A stretch of 64,000 nt of DNA, taken from NCBI GenBank assembly GCA_951217055.1, contig OX578285.1:56331102-56395101 (forward strand), in the 5' to 3' direction. The notes below the pieces were generated by a model, which was given only the letters and a program-made list of their open reading frames with translations, was not told the origin of the DNA and did not search any database. Source of the DNA: Gerris lacustris. Lineage: Eukaryota > Arthropoda > Insecta > Hemiptera > Gerridae. The translations under genes were made by a program, and so were the position numbers. This document shows, in pieces, positions 21,775-32,785 of the stretch; positions within the stretch are counted from its first letter, which is position 1, and each line of letters begins with the position of its first letter.

Positions 21775-21775
<1 letters not shown>

Positions 21776-21866
<91 letters not shown>
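21776..21866. repeat. (TA)n followed by (ATA)n microsatellites
   Basis: About 30 TA units directly joined to about ten ATA units. Confidence 0.95.
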
Positions 21867-21867
<1 letters not shown>

Positions 21868-22420
21868 GTTGTTTATTGGTAGTGCTTTCAAAGTAACAAC
21901 AAAATAAATGATAAAAACAACAAAAAGCTTGGCTATAAGCCGGCTATATATATATATATAAAACTTATAAATACCCCCCTTGTGACTTAGTACTTACCTG
22001 ACATATTTTTACCTAATTGTGAAATGCAATTTGGTAATTGCAATTTAAAAATAAAAGTTTTTTAAACCGATTATTATTATTATTATTATTTTTTTTTTTT
22101 TTTTTCAATTATACTTATTTTTTTCTATTATGTGACCATTAAAACTTTAACTATACAAACCACTCGTAATCGTAAATTGTAATTAAATTTCCTGACAAAA
22201 TACTTTTATTTGCGATTAGTTCCTTTATAAACAGAACAATACCCTGACTAATGATAGTTTTAAGAAATAAATTAAACCTGTTTGGAGGAATATTTAATAA
22301 AAATATATTAATAACAATAATAAATAAATGTATTTGACCATATTATACCTACATAATATGTTAAAAGACAACATTTTCTATTAACATAAACTTTTAAATA
22401 AATTAAGAGGTTCTTGAAAA
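21867..22420. other. AT-rich stretch with simple repeats
   Basis: Short TA tract near 21947-21960, TTA run and poly-T near 22070-22105. No gene seen. Confidence 0.5.
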
Positions 22421-22424
22421 CGTC

Positions 22425-23130
22425 TAGTAAATCTGCTATAGTAACTAAATGTAACTGAATCTACTGTAGATATTAAATTATCTTTGAGACTTTTAACACA
22501 ACTTCTACAGATATTAAAGGTATTTTAGAGTCTTCTACTGAATCTAGTGCAGATATTAAATTACCATGGAGACTTTTAACACAACTTCTACAGATATTAA
22601 AGGTATTTTAGAGTCTTCTACTGAATCTAGTGCAGATATTAAATTACCATGGAGACTTTTAACACAACTTCTACAGATATTAAAGGTATTTTAGAGTCTT
22701 CTACTGAATCTAGTGCAGATATTAAATTACCATGGAGACTTTTAACACAACTTCTACAGATATTAAAGGTATTTTAGAGTCTTCTACTGAATCTAGTGCA
22801 GATATTAAATTACCATGGAGACTTTTAACACAACTTCTACAGATATTAAAGGTATTTTAGAGTCTTCTACTGAATCTAGTGCAGATATTAAATTACCATG
22901 GAGACTTTTAACACAACTTCTACAGATATTAAAGGTATTCTAGAGTCTTCTACTGAATCTAGTGCAGATATTAAATTACCATGGAGACTTTTAACACAAC
23001 TTTTACAGATATTAAAGTTATTTTAGAGTATTCTACTGAATCTACTTTAGATATTAAATTATATTTGAGACTTTTAACACAATATAGTAGATATCAAAGG
23101 TAAGTTAGAGACTTTAACACATCTAAGTAT
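22425..23130. repeat. 83-bp tandem array, about eight copies
   Basis: ACTTCTACAGATATTAAAGG starts copies near 22501, 22584, 22667 and onward at an exact 83-bp period. Each contains CCATGGAGACTTTTAACACA. The central five or six copies are virtually identical, while the first and last are diverged: the classic pattern of homogenisation in the array core. Confidence 0.95.
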
Positions 23131-24495
23131 GTGTTTAAAAATTTACCCCAAGATTTTTCATTACTTCAATTATTTTTCATTTAAAAGTAGGAAATGTAAT
23201 GACATATTATAAATAAAATTTTATATTATTAGTATTGATATGGCTACAATTTTTAGTAAGTTATATTAAGCCTATTTTAATAATTTAAGTAAACTATTTT
23301 TCCTGGTCCATATATTTTTAATTTTGTTTAATTTGTATTGGTGATAAAAGTATTTTAAAGAAGATATGGAGAAAAAATGTATTTGATATTTATGCAGATT
23401 ATCAACATTTTTTTTTTTTTTTTTTTTTCAAATGTCTAGATAGGAAAATATATTTTTTTTAATATCATCCCCCCTTACACTTTTTTCTCTCTCCTTTTTT
23501 TATATACATATTATTTATTTCTCTTTTTTATTTATTCTTTATTTTATAATGAATGACACGATAAGATATAACCCAGTGTACGTGTCATTCTCTAAAATGT
23601 ATCAAATTTAAAATAAAAATACTTTTTTTTTATTTATACTTTAATCAGAATTCTATAATGCTTTCTTCGTTGGATGATTTTGCAGTTCTTTTAATATCAA
23701 ATTTTTTATATACGCTTAGAATCTAAATGTGAAATTCCTTCTTGTACTTTTTATTTTTTTAAAGTTTTTTTTTTCAAAAATTTCGATGGAGAAGAAAAAT
23801 CCAGTAATACATTAATATTTCTTTTTTAAATCGAATTTTATTTTAGAAAAATTATTAAAATTACAAATGACAATTTCTTAAAGTTTTAATGACTTTTTTT
23901 CTTCCTTCCCCTATTATTATTTTTATTATTTTTTTTGTAAAGAATTATTATTGCTTAAAATTTAATATAGAATGTAATAATATTTGAAAATAAAAATAAT
24001 GAAATAAGAACCTAACATACATCACCATAACATTTTTTATTACATCTGAATTAGATACAAAATCTTTTTCCTATTTTGAATATATACATACATTAAATTA
24101 TTAAAATATAAAGTTATTCTTAAAGTCAAATAAGTTGAAGTTACTAAAGTTAGTTGGTGAATAAAATCTTTAAAAATATATATATTGATAATTTATAGAA
24201 AAAAAAAAAAAATAATAAAATAATAATAATAAAAAAAAAAAAATAATAAATAAAAAAATAAAATAAATAATAAAAACAAAATAATGATGATGATAATAAT
24301 AATAATAATATCACTTTTGTTGAAAAATGACCGGATTCGACCACTTTTGTTGATCAATCTTAGTGAACTGATAATGACGTACTAAGGTCTGATCGGTTAT
24401 AAATAACCGATCTGAATTAGATTTATTACCTACTTAGCCATATTGACTAGTATTTTTTTTTAATAAAAAAACCCGATTGAGTTTCCTTTTTCTCT
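23131..24495. other. AT-rich unique stretch with poly-T/A and AAT runs
   Basis: Poly-T runs (23408-23429), A/T simple sequence (24195-24310). A hairpin GATCGGTTAT / ATAACCGATC lies at 24391-24412. An apparent 64-codon frame at 24150-24344 is low-complexity poly-F/Y and is not a gene. Confidence 0.5.
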
Positions 24496-24499
24496 TGTA

Positions 24500-25365
24500 T
24501 CTGCAACCTCAATTTAATATTTTAATCTGGGTAACTTCTGTTTTCTAAATTGCTGATAAAAACCATCTTCAAAAGTTACATTTTTACTTTTCCTTACCTT
24601 TAAAGGATAAAGTATTGCTTTCACCCTAAAAACCGAAACTGATATTTCAACGGAACCATACATTTTGGTTGTTTTCAAGACGATTTGAGATGTTTCTTTC
24701 TGTCTGTCTGAGCCACGCATTACTCCAACAGTTTCATTTTGGTTGTTTTCAAGACGATTTGAGCTGTCTCTTTCTGTCTGTCTGAGCCACGCATTACTCC
24801 AACAGTTTCATTTTGGTTGTTTTCAAGACGATTTGAGCTGTCTCTTTCTGTCTGTCTGAGCCACGCATTACTCCAACAGTTTCATTTTGGTTGTTTTCAA
24901 GACGATTTGAGCTGTTTCTTTCTGTCTGTCTGAGCCACGCATTACTCCAACAGTTTTTAAGCTAGAGAGTTAAAACTTGGTAAACAAATGTCTTCATGTG
25001 TAGTTGAGCTTCCCGTAAAATCATAAATTTGTGACTTAATTAACCCATTTTTCTGAGTCAGAAAACATTTTTAAAAAATTTCCTAATGCACTAAAATTTG
25101 CAAATTTGCCTCTTTTTAAGATAGAAAAAAATGTCCGCTCAACTCTGTTTTAATATCTGCCACCATTTTGAAAATGTTGATTTTTGAACTTTAACGCTAA
25201 ATAATGTCGTAACTATTTTCACCGATTCAGCTGAAAATCCCACCTATTATACCTTGCAATTAACATAAATAATTCCTCCATATTTCAATTCAATCTCTGC
25301 CGCCATTTTGGAATTTAGTAAGGAATAGTTCCGAGACACCCTTCGTCCGATTTTACATTCTCGAA
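24500..25365 (-). mobile_element. X-family repeat, diverged copy with internal amplification
   Basis: It ends AGTTCCGAGACACCC...GTCCGATTTT, like the GTTCCGAGGTACCCC...CCCGATTTTT end of the copy at 26270-27456. It shares GAGTCAGAAAACATTTTTA and CCGCCATTTTG blocks. Its left part carries the 74-bp tandem array. Confidence 0.6.
24661..24957. repeat. 74-bp tandem repeat, four copies
   Basis: CATTTTGGTTGTTTTCAAGA starts copies at 24661, 24735, 24809 and 24883. Copies 2-4 are almost identical. The unit includes TTTCTGTCTGTCTGAGCCAC, the same position where another X copy (53877-53966) expanded a GTCT tract. Confidence 0.95.
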
Positions 25366-25671
25366 TATCAAAGGCGATCTGTATAAAGGTGCTGAGCAAA
25401 CAAGAGTTAGTTTACCGTGAAATCAATGTCTTAAAATATAATAAAATTCACTTTGTACTAAAGTTAGGAAAAGAACTACTGTCGCAAAAAAATATATATA
25501 TATCCATATATAAAATATAAAATGTATGCCGGAGCAGCCACCAAAAAAACGTCTGTATTAAGGAATTTGGCATTTGTATTAAGGTATTATTGTGTTTTGA
25601 TCAAATTAAATTACTAAAATTATATTGCTCCTTATTTATCAGCCTTAAGTTAAGATATATGATCATTTATA

Positions 25672-25890
25672 CAATGAAGTAGTGTCCCGACGGCAACGAC
25701 TCACCTCGAAATGATTTGTCAAATTTAATCAATGGTAATCAAATTTATTCGAATAAAAATAAATGTTTGTTTTGATTTGATGTTCTTCAAATAGATATGA
25801 TAACTTTATCAAATTGAATTTACTTAATTTTACTTTTTTTCTATATATAAAATTAAGCCCGTGGCCACGGGCTTAACGGCTCGTTTGAAT
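25672..25890. repeat. Interspersed repeat, partner of 28995-29220 (inverted)
   Basis: CGACTCACCTCGAAATGATTTG, AACAAACATTTATTT (as complement) and GGGCTTAACGGCTCGTT blocks match 28995-29220 in the opposite orientation. This copy ends with the perfect 24-bp palindrome at 25853-25876. Non-coding. Confidence 0.65.
25853..25876. other. Perfect 24-bp palindrome
   Basis: The two 12-bp halves, TTAAGCCCGTGG and CCACGGGCTTAA, are exact complements with no spacer. The partner repeat has only GGGCTTAA, so one arm was gained here or lost there. Confidence 0.9.
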
Positions 25891-26269
25891 ATATTTTAGA
25901 GGAGTTAAGAAAAGTAATTTTAGTGTATAGAAGGAACAGCTGCGAATGTAATTCTGTAAGTAGGAATAGCAATGAGTAATTGTGAGAAATATTCGAATGG
26001 TCAGCTTGTTTTCTTGCATCTATTCTTTTCCATCTGTTAGCTTGGTTTTATATGACGCAGATTGTACAACCTGTAGATAATACATTAACTTATAGATAAT
26101 AAAAGGGGGGGAAAAATGTAAAATTCCCACCGTTTTCTTCTGCTTAAATGAGTCATAACATGACATTATTATTTTTTATAAATAAAACGTCAATGTAATT
26201 TATTTAATCTATTCGAATAAGAAGTTAAATTCATAATATATTATGATAATGTTTCAACAATCTTATTTT

Positions 26270-27456
26270 TACATTCTTATATAAAGAAAAAGTATTGTGA
26301 TGGCGCGAAAATTCTCAAAATCGATTTTGAGAGTTAGATGGATTTACACCTTTTGAGATTCCAAAAAAGTGGTTTTTAAAAAAAATATTTTCTGTCGTCT
26401 GTCTGTGCAGACACCTGGAGATTACTGATTTTGACGAAATTTGACATACATGTTTAGAAAAATCATACCCCGAGGCGAAATCAAGAAATTAATTTTAGCT
26501 CCAAATTTGGGGGCGCTTCCTCCCAAAAACTCTATTTATAAAATTATTTCTCGAAAACGGTTCTGACAATTTAAATAAAAATCTAACGATGTAAGCCTTT
26601 TTCCCGGGAAAAATCTAGTTACTGAGAAAATAGCTTTAAACGCAGACAGAGAGAGGCCGGGTTCGATTCCCCGCCAAAGAGAAGTTATTTTTATGATAAA
26701 TTTTGATGAATTATCTGTTTTGGGTGTTTTTAAGACCTGAGTGGTTTTCAGCATGACGTCTGTATGTGTGTATGTGTGTTATCATCGTAGCGCTCAGGGT
26801 ATTTAACCTAGAGGGTTGAAACTTGGCAGAAAAATCATTCCTTACTTGTAGCTGTGCCGCCCGAAAAATCGACATTTTCTGCCATCTTGAACCCAGTTTA
26901 CTGAGTCAGAAACATTTTTTTAAATAGTAAAGAATCGAAAAGTGGTCCGATCGAGTTGAAATTTGGCACGAATGTCTCTGTATGACAAACAAATCCACAA
27001 AATTTAATTTTGATATCGGCCGCCATTTTGAAGTTCTCGATTTTTGAATTTTGAAACTTTGGCGGTTAATAATTCCGAAAGTATAAATATGTTGTTTTTT
27101 TTGACATACAATCGTAGGAACCGGTAAAAAATAAGGAACAAATATAAAAAAAAAACAAAAAAAAAAAACATATGAAATCCCATAAATTAGTATAAAAGTT
27201 ATAAGTGATCATAATTATTAATGAGTGAGATACTTTTGTTGTATACGACAGAGTTTGTTTACATCTGTCAAAATTCAAATAAGTAAAAATAATGTATACA
27301 TTTTTTTTGAAAAATAATAATAAAAAAATCAATTAGTTCAAACGGTCAACCATCCAAGTACTGTCCATGCTCAATGCTGCTTCCTCCATTAGGAGGGGCC
27401 ACTTTAGTGGCCTCTAAAGTGAGGAAAAGTTCCGAGGTACCCCGTACCCGATTTTT
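26270..27456 (-). mobile_element. X-family long repeat, right copy
   Basis: Starts CTTATATAAAGAAAAAGTAT-TGTGATGG and ends GTTCCGAGGTACCCCGTACC-CGATTTT. It contains a pol III B-box-like GGGTTCGATTCCCC (26659-26672), AAATCATACCCCGAGGCGAA, the GATGACGTCTGTATG block, AAAATGGCGGCCG (complement) and a 5S-like box. Its distal 700 bp is the inverted counterpart of 20848-21650. Its proximal part matches 53759-54300. No conserved protein. Confidence 0.75.
27343..27382 (-). promoter_or_regulatory. 5S rRNA-like internal promoter module
   Basis: Minus strand: AAGCAGCATTGAGCATGGAC then AGTACTTGGATGGTTGACCG. Of the four boxes in the window this has the best C-box match to 5S rRNA (AGTACTTGGATGG.TGACCG). 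Confidence 0.7.
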
Positions 27457-28052
27457 TTTTGTATTTTAATTACCTCTGTTACAAATCTGTCGATCAAAAG
27501 AATTATATCTAAAAGTTCGTATTTCTTCTAAAAGTTCCTCATTCTAAGTAAGTATAGTTCAATTTTCTTCTAAACTCGCAAAAAATACCAAGTGAAAAGA
27601 ACTTATCTAATTCGTTTGTTCGATTTGTTAATAGTTTTTATGCTAAGCACCCTTATAAAAAAGATTCCGGAATGATTTGGGATTTTAAAGAATTGCATTT
27701 AACTTCGCCATTGAAGTCGAAATGAATATTAATATCGAAAGAGGTTAAAAGAAACTAGAAAATAACTAGCTTAAGCCATTAGTTATAAAGTAACTTCTTT
27801 TTACTTTTATTCTGTATAATAACTGAACATTTAAATAAATTTATTAAATAAGCAATTACGTAGATTTATTTTAAATACAGTGATTTTACCGTTTCTATGT
27901 TTCTTTTAAAACTAAACCAATTTTTTTTTAAATTCAATAATAATAATCGATAACATCTTGTAATAGTTCTGAAATAATAATAACTTTATCTATTTTAATA
28001 ATTACTAAATCTAATATTCATATTTATTCAACTAAAACAAACATCATAATTA

Positions 28053-28055
<3 letters not shown>
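27457..28055. other. AT-rich unique stretch, no gene seen
   Basis: No repeat or frame of note. Confidence 0.5.

Positions 28056-28112
<57 letters not shown>
28056..28112. repeat. (TA)n microsatellite
   Basis: About 28 uninterrupted TA units. Confidence 0.95.
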
Positions 28113-28118
<6 letters not shown>

Positions 28119-28527
28119 TGTAATGTGTGCTAAAGCACCTGTCATATTTTTCGAAATCAAATTATGACGGTAGTTAAAAAATAAATCCAGATTCTGCTGT
28201 TGAATGTTTTTCAAACTGCAGCTGACACATCTTTGAAATATTGGTCTAGATAGTGTTAAAGTAATAACCACAATATTTCCTTAGGTGTATTTATTTCTTT
28301 CTTTTTTTTCTTAATTTTGATATATGCATATATTTGGATTTTGGTACGAACATTTGAGTAGAAACGTTAGTATTACTTAGACTAATTTTTAAGTTTAAAA
28401 TTAGTTGCTTTAACAGTGATGATATTGTCTTCATTAATTGATCGCAACTGCTTAAAGTTTCCCCTGGTTATTTCTAATTATCAATTACATTATTTTAATG
28501 CTTATATTATGCAATAAATTTTTATTA

Positions 28528-28659
28528 AGGCCCCCATACACGATCAAACATTTTGCGAAAACATGATGTTTGCGCAAACATCAAACAGTCTCATACACGG
28601 TCAAAATGTTTGCGTAAACATCATGTTTGCTCAAACATTTTGACCGTGTATAGCGGCCT
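28528..28659. mobile_element. 132-bp PIF/Harbinger-type MITE
   Basis: Terminal AGGCCCCCATACACG... faces ...CGTGTATAGCGGCCT, and TTA lies on both sides (28525-28527, 28660-28662). A 3-bp TTA duplication with GG-rich ends is the usual signature of PIF/Harbinger. The interior repeats ATGTTTGCG(C/T)AAACAT in both orientations, so the element folds almost completely. Confidence 0.85.
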
Positions 28660-28994
28660 TTAGATATAGTATTTTTTTATGTTGTTTATATAATATGTTT
28701 TTGTATTGTTCTTCAAAGATATCGAATGAAATAAATAGTGAGTGGTATAATTAAAAAAGAAAAACTCATAACATTGTGACGCCTGCGCCCTAATGTTAAA
28801 CAGGTGACTATTTCACTTACCGATAGAAATGCAACGATGTAATTAGCTACTAAAAGCTTAGAAAATTATTATTAATCATTGCTCATACCAACATATTCAT
28901 CGATTTCGTCAATCTCGGTTAATGGTTTAAACCTGAAGAGATCCAAGGGAATTGCTGACTCTTGATATACGTATAACTATTACTGTATATATGT

Positions 28995-29220
28995 ATATAA
29001 CGAGCCGTTAAGCCCATAATTTTATCTTTATAAAAAAAAGTAAAACCAAGTAAATTAAATTCAGACAAATTATTATATCTATATTTAGATAAGTTATTAT
29101 ACCTATTTGAAGACCAACAAATCAAAACAAACATTTATTTTTATTGGAAAAAATGTGGTTGCCTCAGCTTAGCAATAACAAATCATTTCGAGGTGAGTCG
29201 TCACCGTCGTCGAGACACAA
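28995..29220. repeat. Interspersed repeat, partner of 25672-25890
   Basis: Carries ACGAGCCGTTAAGCCC, AAATTATTATA and CAAATCATTTCGAGGTGAGT in the reverse order and orientation of the first copy. Confidence 0.65.
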
Positions 29221-29288
29221 TTCGATTATATAAATGATAACTAATTTTCATATTCACATATTCCTATTTCAATATGTTATTGAGCTTT

Positions 29289-29472
29289 CAACATATTTAA
29301 GCAGGTGTTGGGAATCCCTCTTTCTGGAGGGAAACATCACATATTTAGACCGGGTTTAATTCGAAAACCGAATCGTCTTTGCAGAATCGACTTTGCGGAT
29401 TCAATGAATTTCGGCCTACAACAGACACTTTCTAGCACCGCTGTTGAGATTTGCCCAAAATATTGCTTGAGC
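29289..29472 (+). mobile_element. SINE-like repeat S3, 5'-truncated copy
   Basis: From ACATATTTA on it matches 32608-32785: GCAGGTGT.GGGAATCCCTC, CTGGAGGGAAACATCAC, AGACCGGGTTTAATTCGAAA, TAGCACCGCTGTTGAGATTT. Its left end lacks the tRNA-like head of the other copy. Confidence 0.75.
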
Positions 29473-29941
29473 ATATTATAGTGTTATTATTGATCTTACT
29501 TTGCTATTTTTTACCCTATTATAGTTACGGCTATTTTGAGGAGAAATCGTAAACTTCAATTTTACTCTTTATATTTCGAGTTCTGATCAAATTATACTGT
29601 TAACAGGAATCGACACTCTGACCCCTTATCAGTCATGACTCATGACTATGCAATTGGTTGTTTGATCTTGATCTCTTCCCGGCTGATACTTCATTATCTT
29701 CATTCTTCTCTACTTCATTTATCACTTCCTCTGTAGTCATTTATGATAACCGTGAGGAAGATGGGTTATACATTTTTATTCTCGTTCATCTGGTTTTAAG
29801 TTTGAATTATTTCTGATTCATCAAGATCTCAGTATTTTGTTGATTTTAATGATCAAGCATTTACTCAAGTTGTCTTGTAAAATGATGCATGTTACATTAG
29901 GATTGTGCTTGTGTCTACAAAGTTGTTGCTGTAAGACGCCC
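29473..29941. other. Unique stretch, no gene seen
   Basis: No repeat or frame recognised. Confidence 0.5.
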
Positions 29942-30156
29942 TAAAGCCTTGTTCGCACTTGGCAAGTAATTTAGTCGAGTGGCGAGTAATTTAGTAACCG
30001 AGCTAGAAAACTCACCAAAAATCGTTCGCAGTTGGCGAGTAATTTAGTCGAGTGGCGAGTAGATTAGAAACTGAGCTAGTAGCAACTCGCCAAAAATCGT
30101 TCGCTCTTGCACTTTACTAAGCTGTCTAATACATTAGTAGCTAGTGTATTTGCAAC

Positions 30157-30255
30157 ATGGACAGGCAACGCAAAAAATTAAATAAGCTAATAATGCTTAT
30201 TGCAATGTCTATTTTAGAAGAAGTTGAAGAAGAAATGAATATGCTTTTTTTGTAG
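30157..30255 (+). pseudogene. Harbinger transposase N-terminus (truncated)
   Basis: A 32-codon frame, MDRQRKKLNKLIMLIAMSIL + EEVEEEMNMLFL, starts at an ATG just inside the left TIR. Harbinger transposases (HARBI1 family) often begin with a short basic, then hydrophobic, then acidic stretch like this. The DDE nuclease domain is absent, removed by the internal deletion, so it cannot act. The call depends on its place in a Harbinger element with a MADF exon; alone the peptide would be too short. Confidence 0.45.
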
Positions 30256-30276
30256 TAACTACATAATTATTATTTT

Positions 30277-30445
30277 AAATCAAATTAAATTATTACATTT
30301 CCAGTGTAGAGGCCCGTTGTTCAAGTCCCGGCGCTAGAGCATATTTTTCTCTGTCTGTCTCCCAGTGTTAATAATAATTATAATTTGATTTAAATTAAAA
30401 TTTAAACTTTCCGTAGTATGAATACTACCAAAAACTTAAAAATTG
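30277..30445 (+). mobile_element. tRNA-derived SINE (family S2), partial copy
   Basis: TTTCCAGTGTAGAGGCCCGT-TGTTCAAGTCCCGGC is the 3' half of a tRNA-like head (anticodon-stem and T-arm with a B-box-like TTCAAGTCC). It is followed by the body TTTTTCTCTGTCTG, TAATAATAATTATAATTTG and CTTTCCGTAGTATGAATACT. Full or inverted copies are at 36885-37190 and 40451-40690. It lies in the deleted middle of the Harbinger element. Confidence 0.75.
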
Positions 30446-30488
30446 AATTTATAATTATTATATATTAATAAAAACATTTAACTCTTAC

Positions 30489-30682
30489 CTGATGTTTTTG
30501 ATTTTTGATTTTATCTCCTTCTCACCAAATTCAGGTATATTCATTTCATTTTCAATATTAACAAAAGCAGATTGCTTGATTTGTTTATTTTTATAAAGCG
30601 GGGATTTAAAGTCCCACAGGCACTCGTGTTGCAAGTAGTTCGTAACAAACTTCAAAGTTGTCTCTTCATTCCATCGTGACAT
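30489..30682 (-). pseudogene. MADF-domain exon of a Harbinger accessory protein
   Basis: About 65 residues from an ATG inside the right TIR. The pattern W(N)EETTLKFVTNYLQHECLW, then P-YKNK, A-F-NIE and EIKSKIKNIR is that of a MADF (Myb/SANT-like) DNA-binding domain: the start Trp, H-CLWD, YKNK and the KIKN-R segment are all in place. The frame ends at AG|GTAAGAG (30490-30483, minus strand), a good 5' splice donor, so this is a whole first exon whose downstream exons have been deleted. In autonomous Harbinger elements such a protein helps the transposase enter the nucleus and bind the ends. Confidence 0.75.
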
Positions 30683-31019
30683 ATTGTTGTACTGCAGACA
30701 TCAACTTATGAAATAAACTAATTTTACAACTTCGCACTTCCTTAGTGGATAGTAGGCAGGGTGGGTAGAGGCTCTACTCGCCCGAAAAAGTAGAGTAAAA
30801 TGAATTGGGTATTTAGTCAAGTAGTTTAGTAAGTGACTAAATTACTTTACTAAAATCTTGCCGTTCGGATACGTTTATTTACTAATCTACTCGCCACTCG
30901 ACTAAATTACTCGCCAACTGCGAACGATTTTGGTAAGTTGCTACTAGCTCGGTTACTAAATTACTCGCCACTCGACTAAATTACTTGCCAAGTGCGAACA
31001 AGGCTTAAAAGATAGTTGA

Positions 31020-31450
31020 AACGACACTCGGTGCCTCGGTGTGCGTTTTCTGTTTGTGTAGTGGAATCGATTATTTTTATAATAAATTATTTATAAATGC
31101 GGGTGAAGGAGGTTGTGTTTGAAACTATTTAAGAAGGCCTAGAAGGGTCCAGAAGCGTGTGAGACATATGACTTCCTGTCTCCCTCCTGGATACACCTTG
31201 GCAACTCTCCACACTCACACTCTACCTGTCCCTCTCGGACACCGAGAAACATCCCTCTTTCATGGACACTGACTTCGTATCCGGACACAAATGCTCTCCG
31301 CTCCGAAAATCCACATTGGATCTCTTCGCTTAACCCAATTAAAAACTCGACTCGTTTCAAGGTCTAAAACTTTCGGGCGTCGAACCTCCAGTGATTTGAG
31401 ATCAAAACGTTACCTTTACTCGAAAAGTTACCTGATCAGGTACTCCATCA
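31020..31450. other. GC-richer unique island
   Basis: Noticeably GC-richer than the flanks, non-repetitive, with short overlapping frames on both strands (for example 31139-31360 minus) that have no recognisable domain. Ends at a CT-rich tract near 31460. Possible regulatory or exon DNA, unproven. Confidence 0.35.
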
Positions 31451-32519
31451 TTACTAGCTCCCCCCTCCCCCCTCCCCCATATTTTACTAACATTGAAATC
31501 TATTTAGGGAAGATGTGAGATGCTATTCCTTACAGGTACTTAATTTTTTTAAAAACAATTCATATGATCGAAGGTTAAAAATCTATATTTCGATAGCAGC
31601 ATAATACCTCTTTTTAGACAACGGAAAAGCAGGATTTAGGGAAATGTAAAATGTACAACTTCACCTCTAGCACTTAACACACTTAAGACCGAAGTTTGCT
31701 AAAATAAAAGCCTCTTGTTCATTATAGTGGTTGCGTTGCGGTGATTCAAGGACAACCCATTTTTTTTGTCCCTTGACTATTTTTGTTCTAGGATGTAGGC
31801 CAGGAAGTGGATATAAGAAAGATACACCATTTGTAAGAAAAACAGACCCCAAGGTTCGACTCGAAACAGTTCTCCCTTAAAGTTTTTTTTGTAGGCACAA
31901 AAAAAACTCGTCCCGTCTTTTAACATTGAAAATTCCACTTCGCTCCTCTTAACCTAATCCCAAAATATATTAGTTCATACGCCTTGAGTTAGGACTTAAG
32001 CATCATTCACGTCTACAAAAACAGACATAGAACAGGTTTCCAATATTCCCAGGGTTCCTTTGACAACACTTTTGGGGGTCACGGTTTTAAGGACTTTGGT
32101 AAGTTATTATTTTAATAGAAAACTCTGTTATAAATTTGAGCCGAGTTAAGGATCCGCATGAAGTAATTGTCTCCATTAATATATTGGTTTAAAATCGTTT
32201 TGTTTTGCTTGCAGTTAACGTTGAGTTTCAATTAAAATATTATCTAAATTTGTTTTATTAAATTAAACTTATCCTCATTTAAAACGGTTATTTGAGCTCG
32301 TTGTCTAATCCCTTATAAGCAAAAAATGAGAAATTGCAAGTCTGCTGAACTTAGTATACCTGGTCATATCCAATCAGAACATGTTTACATATTCTTACTG
32401 CAAGATATATTGTCCTCAGTCATTTTTATGATATCGAGACCGGCCTACCTTTAATCTCGGCCAAAATAGACCGGAACCGGAAAACCATAAAGAATAATCA
32501 AAAATAATTCTTCTGGCAG
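31451..32519. other. Unique stretch, no gene seen
   Basis: No repeat, RNA or frame of note; a 61-codon minus frame at 31667-31852 is unsupported. Confidence 0.45.
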
Positions 32520-32785
32520 TTATCCACGGTGGCATAGTGGCCCGCGTGCGACGGTTCGTGTGGGTAGGAGATGCCTCGGGCTAATTATTGTAATTTCCCC
32601 TTCTTCGATAGGAAAAACATATTTAGGCAGGTGTCGGGAATCCCTCGTTCTGGAGGGAAACATCACTTATTTAGACCGGGTTTAATTCGAAAACAGAGTC
32701 GTCTTTGCGGATTCGATGAAATTCGGCCTACCACAGACACTTTCTAGCACCGCTGTTGAGATTTGCCCAAAATATCGCTTGATTT
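32520..32785 (+). mobile_element. SINE-like repeat S3, full copy
   Basis: It starts with ACGGTGGCATAGTGGCCCGC, where TGGCATAGTGG fits a pol III A box, followed by GACGGTTCGTGTGGG, which could be a degenerate B box. After TTCCCCTTCTTCGATAGG it joins the body shared with 29289-29472. Head plus body suggests a tRNA-derived SINE; the tail is not clearly defined. Confidence 0.6.

Larger units (their letters stand above)
29945..31005. mobile_element. Internally deleted PIF/Harbinger element
   Basis: The ends AGCCTTGTTCGCACTTGGCA and its complement face each other, with TAA on both sides (29942-29944, 31006-31008). The inverted repeats are about 160 bp long, each holding two sub-repeats of GGCGAGTAATTTAGTCGAGT. 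Two convergent coding remnants lie inside: a transposase start on the plus strand (30157) and a MADF exon on the minus strand (30682). Autonomous Harbinger elements carry exactly these two genes (transposase and Myb/SANT-like or MADF protein). The middle has been lost and a tRNA-SINE piece sits there. Confidence 0.85.

Noticed and set aside
24150..24344. Hydrophobic 64-codon minus frame
   Set aside because: Low-complexity A/T simple sequence translated as Phe/Tyr/Leu.
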